A stretch of DNA of 7,738 nt from Crocinitomicaceae bacterium. GTDB lineage: Bacteria; Bacteroidota; Bacteroidia; Flavobacteriales_D; Parvicellaceae. Positions 1-6,807 of this stretch are shown here, one piece after another. The translations under genes were made by a program, and so were the position numbers. Within the stretch, counting starts at the first letter, position 1, and each line of letters begins with the position of its first letter. The DNA lies in NCBI GenBank assembly GCA_002727735.1, contig PBXW01000142.1:1-7738 (forward strand), in the 5' to 3' direction. The notes under the pieces were generated by a model. That model did no database searches. It saw nothing but the letters and a program-made list of their open reading frames with translations, and was not told the origin of the DNA.

Positions 1-79
1 CGTCTCGAAGAATTCCGCCTAAAGCAGCCCGCAACACCAAACGGCCAATTCGGCCCATACCATTAATGCCAATCTTCAT
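1..79 (-). CDS. gap: Glyceraldehyde-3-phosphate dehydrogenase, N-terminal fragment (cut by window edge)
   Basis: Only the first 26 codons are present; the rest lies beyond the left edge. The translation begins MKIGINGMGRIGRLVLRA, which is the NAD-binding glycine-rich start of the GAPDH Rossmann fold (family pattern xxxINGxGRIGR). GAPDH oxidises glyceraldehyde-3-phosphate with inorganic phosphate to 1,3-bisphosphoglycerate in the cytosol. The ATG at 79-77 is preceded by AGGTG five bases upstream, a modest ribosome site. A strong Pho-box-like element lies 41 bases upstream, so expression under phosphate limitation is likely. Some Pho-linked GAPDHs work with the exporter ArsJ, making 1-arseno-3-phosphoglycerate from arsenate; the Met after ING and the LRAA stretch look compatible with that subgroup, but this is inference from memory and from 26 residues. 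The family call is firm; the subgroup is not. Confidence 0.85.
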   Translation of the reverse strand, partial: MKIGINGMGRIGRLVLRAALGGILRD

Positions 80-95
80 GATAACACCTAATTAA

Positions 96-137
96 ATTCT
101 AGACAGTTACTGGATAAATATTACAGGTTTATTGCAG
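96..137 (-). promoter_or_regulatory. Pho box and candidate -10 in front of gap
   Basis: On the minus strand the 18-mer CTGCAATAAACCTGTAAT (137 to 120) has two 7-base half-sites separated by 4 bases, the layout of a PhoB site (CTGTCAT-N4-CTGTCAT). It matches the pstS Pho box CTGTAATAAATCCGTAAT at 15 of 18 positions. A -10-like TAGAAT (101 to 96) follows 18 bases later, which would give a very short leader carrying AGGTG before the gap ATG. The pstS element has a -10-like hexamer at the same distance. Site identity is inferred from pattern; no binding is shown. Confidence 0.65.
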
Positions 138-239
138 GATATCTCATCTAAAGCGCAGGTAAGACTAAGGAGGTCTAAGCATTTCCAGAGTCATAAACGA
201 CCAAACAAATCAAAAAGTTTGTCAGCCTAATATCTAAAT

Positions 240-1067
240 CTAACTGTCAAGCGCGGAAAGAAAAGCCTCAAGTTCTTCGGCGGGAATTCTTGCGTTTTCA
301 GCTGGCCCTGGGAAACTACCGTCAAGAGATGCTGCGCGGAAAGCGGCTAGCGCTGCGCGGCGCTCCAGTGCCGCCTGGTCGGCCAACGCGGCAAGGTTGC
401 CAAAGGCGCGTGAGTGTCGTGGCAGCGGATTTTCACCACAAATATCATTTTGAAATAGATACATGACGTCACCGCCAGGCCCCGAGCCGAGCGACACAGT
501 GATCAATCCAGTGCGTGGGCTGATGGCTGACATGACTTCCGCGGGGATCACCTCAGCTTCGACAGAGAATGCTCCGGCATTTTCTAAGTCACGGAAGTCT
601 TGCATCAGCGCCAGCGCCTCGTCTGCAGTACGACCAACTGCTCGAAGGCCGCCGCGCCATGTCGATTTTCGCGGTACCAGTCCAAGATGACCCATCACTG
701 GGATGTCTTCATTCGCCAGCATTTCAACAACAGCCAGTCGGCGTGCTGTCATGACCGAATCTGCCCCATTCTGTAGCGCTGCCAAGGCTCCTCGAAGTAT
801 ATCCTCATCTGTCGGATAATCTGGTATCGTCAATGCCGCAGTTAGGAAATGATGTGGTGCACCCTGACGTACAAGCTCTACATTAGCAGCTCCACAAATC
901 AGCATATCAATCCCAGACTCAGCTGCTGCTGCCGCCTCCTCGACAGTGTTAGCGGTTGTCTGCGTCAATTTACGGACGCCCTTGCAGCTCCTTATATCAG
1001 CAGCAGTGAAGTTTCGACGCGACGGCTTAGCGTCCCAAGTGTAAATGGGTTTCGTATCCTGCTGCAT
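240..1067 (-). CDS. PanB-family (ketopantoate hydroxymethyltransferase-like) protein with altered active site
   Basis: A 275-residue protein, close to the usual PanB length of about 265, in the PEP mutase/isocitrate lyase-type TIM-barrel superfamily. Recognisable PanB features are GHLGLVP at residues 126-132, an E-x-I-P segment at 172-175, the GLITVSLGSGPGGD stretch at 187-200 where PanB has its glycine-rich IGIGAG loop, and FPGPAEN near the C-terminus like the PanB tail. Aligned from memory to E. coli PanB, the GDS metal-site motif is CGAAN (about 59-62), the second metal Asp is Ala78, the catalytic Lys is Met106, and a loop of about 20 residues after the first motif is missing; only the Glu of LECVP is kept (Glu172). 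Ordinary ketopantoate synthesis is therefore doubtful and I give no symbol. The ATG has AGGAG eight bases upstream. It lies 93 bases after phoU on the same strand, so it could be read from the pst operon or from its own promoter; no Pho box is seen before it. Its GC content is visibly higher than that of its neighbours. Confidence 0.75.
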   Translation of the reverse strand: MQQDTKPIYTWDAKPSRRNFTAADIRSCKGVRKLTQTTANTVEEAAAAAESGIDMLICGAANVELVRQGAPHHFLTAALTIPDYPTDEDILRGALAALQNGADSVMTARRLAVVEMLANEDIPVMGHLGLVPRKSTWRGGLRAVGRTADEALALMQDFRDLENAGAFSVEAEVIPAEVMSAISPRTGLITVSLGSGPGGDVMYLFQNDICGENPLPRHSRAFGNLAALADQAALERRAALAAFRAASLDGSFPGPAENARIPAEELEAFLSALDS

Positions 1068-1160
1068 GTCCAGTTCTCCTGAAATAACGCATCACCAGTT
1101 AATCACTTTAATAGGCTAATTTATCAGCCCTTAAACTGCCAGCATATAGCGTTTGTGAAC

Positions 1161-1847
1161 TTAAACATCTTGATTATCTTCAAGAGAGTCAAACCGGTTC
1201 ATTTCACCAGAACACATATAAATGGTTGCTTCAGCAATATTTTTTGCGTGGTCGCCAATTCTCTCAAGATGCCGAGTAACAAAAAGCAAATGCGCTAAAT
1301 CTTCTAAATGATCTTCATCCCGCTTGATCTCTCTGAGAATCGCTTTCGACAGTTCCTTATATTGTTTATCAAGAGTGACATCATCATCAAAAATCTTTTG
1401 CGTCTGATTTTCCTCTTTATTGCTGTAAGCTGAAATTGAGACCCGAAGAATCTCTGTGGCCAAACCTGACATTTTCTTAACTAAGTTTGCTATATTAGCG
1501 GGAAGCGACATACCCATTTTTCTATTAATTTTAGCAATATTTTTGGTTAGATCCCCAACCCTTTCAAGATTGCCAGCTACTTGAATTGATGTCAGAACAA
1601 CCCGCAAATCACTAGCCATTGGCGCACGCAAGGCCAATAACTTCTGTGCTTTCAGATTGATATTCAGTTCCTGTGCATTAATGTCTTTATCATGTTCAAT
1701 GACATCGTCAGCGCTTCCCTTATCCCCTTTGACCAGGTCATTACAAGTTGTTTCAAGCGCAGTAGAAACATCTTTTCCCATATGGGCAATAAGCAGATGC
1801 AACTCGCGCAAGTCCTCATCATAGGTTTCAACAATATGATTGCTCAT
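1161..1847 (-). CDS. phoU: Phosphate signalling protein PhoU
   Basis: A 228-residue, all-helical cytoplasmic protein of normal PhoU length. It shows the two PhoU repeats, each with its metal-binding signature: NLERVGD at residues 93-99 followed by LTKNIA, and HLERIGD at 193-199 followed by HAKNIAE. The conserved APMASDLR (75-82) before the first signature is also typical. PhoU connects the PstSCAB transporter to the PhoR kinase, damping PhoB signalling when phosphate is plentiful, and limits phosphate uptake. It is the last gene of the pst operon here. AGGAG lies ten bases before the ATG and overlaps the pstB stop (TAG then GAG), a sign of translational coupling; the two genes are 13 bases apart. 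No convincing terminator follows it. Start and identity are well supported. Confidence 0.95.
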   Translation of the reverse strand: MSNHIVETYDEDLRELHLLIAHMGKDVSTALETTCNDLVKGDKGSADDVIEHDKDINAQELNINLKAQKLLALRAPMASDLRVVLTSIQVAGNLERVGDLTKNIAKINRKMGMSLPANIANLVKKMSGLATEILRVSISAYSNKEENQTQKIFDDDVTLDKQYKELSKAILREIKRDEDHLEDLAHLLFVTRHLERIGDHAKNIAEATIYMCSGEMNRFDSLEDNQDV

Positions 1848-1860
1848 GGTGGGTCAGCTC

Positions 1861-2631
1861 CTATCCGAATCGACCGGTAATATAATCTTCTGTTTTTTGC
1901 TCTTTTGGATTCGTAAAGATCGTATCCGTGGAATCGTACTCGATCAGATCACCTAAATGAAAAAAGGCTGTGCGTTTCGATACACGGGCAGCCTGCTGCA
2001 TCGAATGGGTCACTATGATTATAGTATACTCAGCAGATAACTCGGACATCAATGCCTCAATTTTTGAAGTGGCAATCGGGTCAAGGGCTGAGCAGGGTTC
2101 ATCCATCAAGATGATCTGGGGTTCGACAGCAATTGTACGCGCAATGCACAAGCGCTGTTGTTGACCGCCAGACAAGCCAGTTCCGGAATCATGAAGACGA
2201 TCCTTCACTTCTGCCCACAGACCAGCTCTTGTCAAAGCCTTTTCAACAATTTCGTCTAAATGATTTTTATTGTTCGACAGCCCATGGATTTTTGGGCCAT
2301 AAGCCACATTTTCATAAATTGATTTTGGAAAAGGATTGGGCTTTTGAAAAACCATGCCCACTTTCGCTCTTAAGGGTACAACATCAACACTAGGAGCGTA
2401 GATATCCTCGCCATCCACTTTCACCCGGCCTTCAATGCGACAACTGTCAATTGTATCATTCATGCGGTTAATGGTGCGGAGAAAAGTAGACTTCCCACAT
2501 CCTGACGGTCCTATAAAGGCAGTAATTGACTGCTTTTCGATATCAATGCTTATGTTATTAATTGCACGAGTATCGCCATAAAACACAGATACATCTGCAC
2601 AATTCACAATGACTTCACCCAGCTCTAGCAT
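1861..2631 (-). CDS. pstB: Phosphate ABC transporter ATP-binding protein PstB
   Basis: A 256-residue ABC ATPase that powers phosphate import as a dimer on the inner face of the membrane, docking on PstC and PstA. In order: Walker [10 protein letters not shown] (41-49), Q-loop Gln96 in [13 protein letters not shown] signature LSGGQQQR (153-160), Walker B IILMDEP (173-179) with the catalytic Glu178, D-loop SALD (181-184) and switch His209. The [10 protein letters not shown] segment and the C-terminal ITGRFG are typical of PstB rather than of other ABC ATPases. AGGAG sits six bases before the ATG, directly after the pstA stop, and the gap to pstA is 14 bases. All catalytic motifs are intact; the length is normal. 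Confidence 0.97.
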   Translation of the reverse strand: MLELGEVIVNCADVSVFYGDTRAINNISIDIEKQSITAFIGPSGCGKSTFLRTINRMNDTIDSCRIEGRVKVDGEDIYAPSVDVVPLRAKVGMVFQKPNPFPKSIYENVAYGPKIHGLSNNKNHLDEIVEKALTRAGLWAEVKDRLHDSGTGLSGGQQQRLCIARTIAVEPQIILMDEPCSALDPIATSKIEALMSELSAEYTIIIVTHSMQQAARVSKRTAFFHLGDLIEYDSTDTIFTNPKEQKTEDYITGRFG

Positions 2632-2645
2632 GTCCTACTCCTGAT

Positions 2646-3926
2646 CTACCAGCGGCGCTCTAGCTTTTTACGCAGCCAGATAGCCCCTCCATTCATAACT
2701 ATCAAAAACAGTAATAATATAATAATTGCTGAACTCGTTTTTTGAATGAACATGCGTTCAGCAAAATCAGCCCACATAAAAATCTGCACGGGCAAAACTG
2801 TTCCTGGATCGGTTACACCGCCAGGTATGTCCACGATGAAGGCCACCATGCCGATCATAAGCAATGGGGCAGTTTCACCAAGTGCTTGTGCCATGCCAAT
2901 GATAGTGCCGGTCAGCATGCCCGGGATCGCCAGCGGTACAACATGGTGCATAGTTGCCTGTACTTTGGACGCACCAACGCCTAACGCGCCGTCTCGTATA
3001 CTAGGCGGCACAGCCTTTATTGCTGCCCGGCTTGAGATGATAATTGTAGGCAAGGTCATTAAAGCCAAAACCATACCACCGACAAGCGGTATAGAACGTG
3101 GCATTCCAAAAATATTGATAAAGATAGCCAGCCCCAAGATCCCAAATACCACAGAGGGGACCGCAGCAAGATTATTAATATTTATCTCAATCAGCTCGGT
3201 TATTTTATTTTTTGGCGCAAACTCTTCCAGATAAACAGCGGTTGCCACCCCAATTGGAAAGGCAATCACAAAGCAGACCACAAGTGTCAGCAACGAGCCT
3301 ATAGCTGCTCCTTTAATGCCAGCCATCTCTGCATTACGTGAGGCACTTCCAAAAAATAAGTAATCTGAAATCTCGTAGCTCACTAGTCCGTCAGCCTGCA
3401 TCTGGTCGAGATAGGCAATCTGCAAATCAGACAGTCGCCTTTGTTTCTCAGGGGTCTGTTTTTTCACAAATCCTCGGAAGTATGAATCAGCATCGTCATC
3501 AAGAGCAAATTTTACAGACTGCCTGCTATTTAGAAGCTCAGGATTAGCCTGAACGAAAGAGATGAGCCGCAAATCTGAGCCATTCGATACCAGCTTTCGG
3601 GCTGCCTTTTTCTCATTTCGCTTCTTTGCTCCTGTTTTAGCCAATACAGCTTCCTGAATAATTTTTTTAGCCTGTCCATCAAAAAGCGACTGGTCTGAGA
3701 GATCGCCAGCGGGGTCAAGACGCTCGCGTTCCAGTTCCACCTCAAGCGTGACGTAGTACTGGAAAAAGCCTGGCAGGCCTTTGGACAAAATGGAGGTCAT
3801 CAAGGTGACCAAAAAAAACAAAGCCATTATGATCGCCGCAATACCAAGCAATTTAAACGACTGCTCTTTTCTATGCCTTGCTTTCAAGCTGGCCATGACC
3901 ATCTGTTCTGTCTTTGTTGAAGGCAT
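2646..3926 (-). CDS. pstA: Phosphate ABC transporter permease PstA (long form)
   Basis: Inner-membrane permease subunit pairing with PstC. Counted from the ATG at 3926 it has 426 residues, about 130 more than E. coli PstA. A cytoplasmic basic head is followed by one membrane helix (about 25-46), then a polar, Lys/Arg-rich periplasmic segment (about 55-205) like the DUF3333 region of long proteobacterial PstA, then the transport core (about 207-418). The ABC coupling (EAA-type) loop is AIKAVPPSIRDGALGVGAS (about 302-320), followed by LAIPGMLTG. The start is uncertain: GGAG lies seven bases before ATG 3926, while the open frame extends to a GTG at 3956 and an ATG at 3947, the latter overlapping the pstC end as ATGAGTGA. 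I prefer 3926 because only it has a clear ribosome site; the upstream options add 7 or 10 residues. Function is not in doubt. Confidence 0.95.
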   Translation of the reverse strand: MPSTKTEQMVMASLKARHRKEQSFKLLGIAAIIMALFFLVTLMTSILSKGLPGFFQYYVTLEVELERERLDPAGDLSDQSLFDGQAKKIIQEAVLAKTGAKKRNEKKAARKLVSNGSDLRLISFVQANPELLNSRQSVKFALDDDADSYFRGFVKKQTPEKQRRLSDLQIAYLDQMQADGLVSYEISDYLFFGSASRNAEMAGIKGAAIGSLLTLVVCFVIAFPIGVATAVYLEEFAPKNKITELIEININNLAAVPSVVFGILGLAIFINIFGMPRSIPLVGGMVLALMTLPTIIISSRAAIKAVPPSIRDGALGVGASKVQATMHHVVPLAIPGMLTGTIIGMAQALGETAPLLMIGMVAFIVDIPGGVTDPGTVLPVQIFMWADFAERMFIQKTSSAIIILLLFLIVMNGGAIWLRKKLERRW

Positions 3927-3939
3927 AAGGTGGCTCCGA

Positions 3940-5325
3940 TCACTCATATTGTTCACGATATTTCTTCACGATTTGCAAGGCGAAGAAATTAAGAACAAGG
4001 GTGATGACTATTAGCGTTAATGCCAGCGCAAAGGCTGACAAGGTCTTGGCAGATTCAAATTCTTGATCCCCTACAAGTATGGTCACAATTTGGGCTGTAA
4101 CGGTTGTAACAGCATCTAAGGGGTTCGCTGTCAGATTGGCGGCAAGCCCGGCGGCCATCACAACGATCATGGTCTCGCCCACTGCTCTGGACACAGCCAA
4201 AATAATACTAGCGACAATACCTGGGAGGGCGGCGGGCAAAACCACTTTCTTAATCGTTTCACTCTTAGTTGACCCTAGCCCCAAGGCCGCGTCGCGCAGG
4301 GATTGAGGTACTGAATTGATTACATCATCAGAGAGTGATGATACAAAGGGGATAATCATAATTCCCATTACAAATCCTGCTGCTAAAGCTGATTCAGAGG
4401 CCACATCAAGGCCCAGCAAAACACCTGTTTCTCGAAAGAAAGGAGCAATCGTCAGCGCTGCAAAAAATCCATATACAACGGTTGGAACCCCTGCCAAGAT
4501 TTCCAAAAGAGGTTTAACCGTTCCGCGCACCCGCCTTGTTGCATATTCAGATAGATAAATTGCTGCCAGAAGGCCCACAGGTACCGAAACACTCAACGCA
4601 ATAATTGAAATTAAAAATGTGCCGGCAAACAGCGGTATCGACCCATAAGCAGCACGCCCTTCTTGGCCTGACCCGGCGCGAGCCGCTCCTTCAAATTCAG
4701 GGTTCCACACTGTCCCAGACAGAAATTCAAGTGGCGGGATTAATTTGAAAAACCGGATAGATTCAAAAATTACAGAAAATACAATGCCGATTGTTGTGAT
4801 GATGGCAATCACCGAACAGACAGCTAAACCTGCCAACAATAGCACTTCAACTGAATTTCTTGCCCTAAATTCTGGCTTTATTAAACTGACGCCATAAAGC
4901 CCACCCAAGAAAGAGATCGCTGCAGCTAATGAGGATATTATGACGTTAGATATACCCTGCCAGCTCGTCAATTTTTCAGCCGACTCTAAAATCCATATGT
5001 CAGGTTGACCTACAACAATCCCATTTGAAATATTTTTGATTTGAGCGAGTAGGATGAGTACGGTTTGCCTTCCTTCAATCTCCAAATCTGAAGGGAATTG
5101 ACCAACCAACATTTGGTTGAAAACAAGAACATCAAACGCTACCCAAAAACTCAGTACTATCAGAGCAGGAGCAGTCGCCAATATCGCAGGAAAACTGCCA
5201 TAATAAAATACAAGGGAGTGCGGCCGAGACGCTGTTGAGTTGCACAAGCTGACAATTTTATTTTTGCCAATAAAAAAAAATGAGAGGCCTATGAACAGTA
5301 TCGTTAGAGCTGTTATTTCGACCAT
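3940..5325 (-). CDS. pstC: Phosphate ABC transporter permease PstC (long form)
   Basis: Inner-membrane permease subunit of the PstSCAB importer. From the ATG at 5325 it has 461 residues, much longer than E. coli PstC (about 320) but like the long alphaproteobacterial form: an N-terminal helix (about 3-20), a second near 42-68, a periplasmic stretch, further helices near 125-147 and 158-190, then the transport core from about 230 to 452. The coupling loop is DVINSVPQSLRDAALGLGS (about 334-352), followed by LPAALPG and RAVGETM. The frame stays open to an ATG at 5355, which would add MLDVLFLGGG. That codon lies in the loop of a terminator-like hairpin and its extension is encoded by the T7 and G9 runs, so I prefer 5325, where the hydrophobic helix starts and the G run may serve as ribosome site. 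The 3' end sits at or just before the start of pstA, indicating coupling. Confidence 0.93.
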   Translation of the reverse strand: MVEITALTILFIGLSFFFIGKNKIVSLCNSTASRPHSLVFYYGSFPAILATAPALIVLSFWVAFDVLVFNQMLVGQFPSDLEIEGRQTVLILLAQIKNISNGIVVGQPDIWILESAEKLTSWQGISNVIISSLAAAISFLGGLYGVSLIKPEFRARNSVEVLLLAGLAVCSVIAIITTIGIVFSVIFESIRFFKLIPPLEFLSGTVWNPEFEGAARAGSGQEGRAAYGSIPLFAGTFLISIIALSVSVPVGLLAAIYLSEYATRRVRGTVKPLLEILAGVPTVVYGFFAALTIAPFFRETGVLLGLDVASESALAAGFVMGIMIIPFVSSLSDDVINSVPQSLRDAALGLGSTKSETIKKVVLPAALPGIVASIILAVSRAVGETMIVVMAAGLAANLTANPLDAVTTVTAQIVTILVGDQEFESAKTLSAFALALTLIVITLVLNFFALQIVKKYREQYE

Positions 5326-5326
5326 A

Positions 5327-5342
5327 CCCCCCCCCAAAAAAA
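5327..5342 (-). repeat. Homopolymer pair T7-G9 ahead of pstC
   Basis: On the minus strand seven T (5342-5336) are followed directly by nine G (5335-5327), then T and the preferred ATG of pstC. The T run is the tail of the terminator hairpin; the G run could pair with the anti-Shine-Dalgarno sequence through G-U wobble. Runs of this length are prone to slippage in the cell and to miscounting in assemblies. A length change would alter the frame from the 5355 start and, for the 5325 start, only the leader. Confidence 0.8.
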
Positions 5343-5373
5343 GGACGTCCAACATGTCTGCGTGAACGTCCTT
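5336..5373 (-). terminator. Intrinsic terminator/attenuator between pstS and pstC
   Basis: Reading the minus strand, the arm AAGGACGTTCA (5373-5363) can pair with TGGACGTCCTT (5351-5341) as an 11-base-pair stem with one G-U pair and an 11-base loop, followed by a T7 tract (5342-5336, two bases of which are in the stem). It begins 12 bases after the pstS stop. This is the form of a rho-independent terminator inside the operon. Partial termination here would give more pstS than pstCAB-phoU message, as is usual when a binding protein must outnumber its permease. Confidence 0.75.
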
Positions 5374-5385
5374 CTTCTTATATAT

Positions 5386-6447
5386 TTATTTCTTCAGCAT
5401 GTCAGCTGTCAGCTTTGGCAAATCTGTCATTGCCTTAGCGTATGACGCACGCTCTGCTTCTGGCATTGGAACCATGCCAGCGTCAGATAAAATGCCGTCA
5501 GGACCCCAATTTTTTGTCCAAGTTTTCATGTATTCATCCATACCAGGCACAACACCAACGTGAGCATGCTTTACATAGAACCACAATGAACGTGAAATCG
5601 CATAATCACCGCTTGCAATCAACTCAAAAGTTGCAGGCGTATCGTCTACAATAGCGCTCTGCAATGTGTCTGTATTCTGATCGAGGTAGGAAAATCCAAA
5701 AATACCATAAGCATTTGGGTCTTCCTGCAGTTTTTGCACAATCAGATTGTCCTGTTCGCCTGCTTCGATATAGGCACCGTCAGTGCGCATCGCGCGACAC
5801 TTTTTACCCTTTTTATCACCACGTGCTGCAGATGCTTTCTTGGCGATCGGTTCTTTGCCACAATAGGCTTTTTGATTCACCATCTCAGCGAAAGATGCTC
5901 GTGTACCTGATGTTGTAGGCGGACCATATACGCGGATATCAAGAGCTGGATAACTTGGATTGATATCACTCCATTTTTTGAATGGGTTCGCAATCCACTC
6001 GTCGCAGTTATAGTTGCGCCCTGAACCTTCATAACAAGCAGGTACTTCAGCAGTCAGTGCCATGCCTAAATCTGCTTTTGAAATGGTTAATGTTTCACCT
6101 TGCAATGAATTAGCAACTGCTATTCCATCATAACCAACTTTAATCTCTGTAACATCAACACCGTTTTTATTACAGAATTCCAACTCAGAAGCCTTCATGC
6201 GTGAAGAGGCATTACCAATATCAATGAATTGGGTGCCAATACCCTCACACACACCCTTTTTACCAACTGATGAGCCGCCTGATTCAACAACGGGTGTTTT
6301 AAACTTCGGGTTTTTACCCATTTCCTCTGCTATAATCGTCGCAAAGGGCAGAACTGTTGACGAACCTGCTAGAGATAGCTGATCCCGTGCCTGAGCACTT
6401 CCTGTGATTAGTCCAGAAGCCAGCAGTGCAAACAAAAACTTTTTCAT
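5386..6447 (-). CDS. pstS: Phosphate ABC transporter periplasmic binding protein PstS
   Basis: A 353-residue secreted phosphate-binding protein that delivers phosphate to PstC-PstA. Residues 1-20 form a Sec signal peptide (two Lys, hydrophobic core FLFALLASGLI, AQA before the likely cut at 20/21). The mature start LSLAGSSTVLPF carries the first phosphate-binding loop (GSST, 28-31); further family segments are ESGGSSVGKKG (55-65), GNASS (79-83) and GPPTTSGTRASF (175-186), whose SGTR contributes to the phosphate site. Six cysteines (67, 92, 138, 148, 196, 217) could form disulfides in the periplasm. A Lys-rich loop (about 203-216) looks like an insertion. The ATG has GAGGAG six bases upstream. 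It is the first gene of the operon, behind a Pho-box array, and is followed by a terminator-like hairpin, both fitting high expression during phosphate starvation. Confidence 0.96.
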   Translation of the reverse strand: MKKFLFALLASGLITGSAQARDQLSLAGSSTVLPFATIIAEEMGKNPKFKTPVVESGGSSVGKKGVCEGIGTQFIDIGNASSRMKASELEFCNKNGVDVTEIKVGYDGIAVANSLQGETLTISKADLGMALTAEVPACYEGSGRNYNCDEWIANPFKKWSDINPSYPALDIRVYGPPTTSGTRASFAEMVNQKAYCGKEPIAKKASAARGDKKGKKCRAMRTDGAYIEAGEQDNLIVQKLQEDPNAYGIFGFSYLDQNTDTLQSAIVDDTPATFELIASGDYAISRSLWFYVKHAHVGVVPGMDEYMKTWTKNWGPDGILSDAGMVPMPEAERASYAKAMTDLPKLTADMLKK

Positions 6448-6501
6448 TACTTTCTCCTCAATGATGCGGTTTTTTGATTTGAACGGTAATCTGCAAAACG
6501 C

Positions 6502-6543
6502 ATTTGAAGTTTTTATGACAAAATAATTACGGATTTATTACAG
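6502..6543 (-). promoter_or_regulatory. Pho-box array and candidate -10 of the pstS promoter
   Basis: On the minus strand three 7-base half-sites follow each other at exact 11-base steps: CTGTAAT (6543-6537), CCGTAAT (6532-6526) and TTGTCAT (6521-6515), with AT-rich 4-base spacers. This matches the known PhoB recognition pattern, here with three rather than two units. A weak -10-like TCAAAT (6507-6502) lies 7 bases after the third unit. The array is 67 bases before the pstS ATG. PhoB binding is inferred. Confidence 0.85.
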
Positions 6544-6648
6544 TCATCATGTTGCTTTAATTTTAACAGATGCTCAAAAATAAGTGAGTTTAAAATAAGA
6601 ATAGAACACTGCATTTAATGAAAATTCCGTTTTGAACTAATTCTTTAA

Positions 6649-6666
6649 TTGTCATAAATTTGTAAT
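6649..6666 (+). promoter_or_regulatory. Pho box in front of phoB
   Basis: TTGTCATAAATTTGTAAT contains half-sites TTGTCAT (6649-6655) and TTGTAAT (6660-6666) at the 11-base step expected for PhoB, on the phoB-sense strand. It suggests autoregulation of phoB. A possible -10 (TAATAT, 6687-6692) lies 20 bases on; if that is right, transcription starts after the ATG at 6673, which supports a downstream phoB start. The -10 is a weak match. Confidence 0.75.
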
Positions 6667-6807
6667 AAACCAATGACACAAAAAGGTAATATTAAAGCGG
6701 TAACTAAATCAGAATTCATACTAAATTGTTTTTGTGAGAACATTATGAATCTGATGGATGAAGAGTTCTTAGTTGACCCAAAAAACTTCGCTATCAATTA
6801 CTCTGCT

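Noticed and set aside
166..174. TAAGGAGGT on the plus strand, a perfect Shine-Dalgarno sequence.
   Set aside because: No ATG, GTG or TTG follows at usable spacing and the nearby frame is very short. On the minus strand it lies upstream of the Pho box, so it would not be in the gap transcript started there.
202..221. Inverted repeat CAAAC/GTTTG after the PanB-like stop as its terminator.
   Set aside because: Only five base pairs, AT-rich, and no T tract follows.
1114..1129. Small hairpin GGCT...AGCC between phoU and the PanB-like gene as a phoU terminator.
   Set aside because: The stem is short with a wobble pair, and neither strand has a T tract after it.
2746..3234. Plus-strand open frame of 162 codons opposite pstA.
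   Set aside because: It lies wholly antisense to a well-supported permease gene, shows no recognisable family, and its Met/Ile/Ala/Pro-rich content is what the complement of membrane-protein codons gives.
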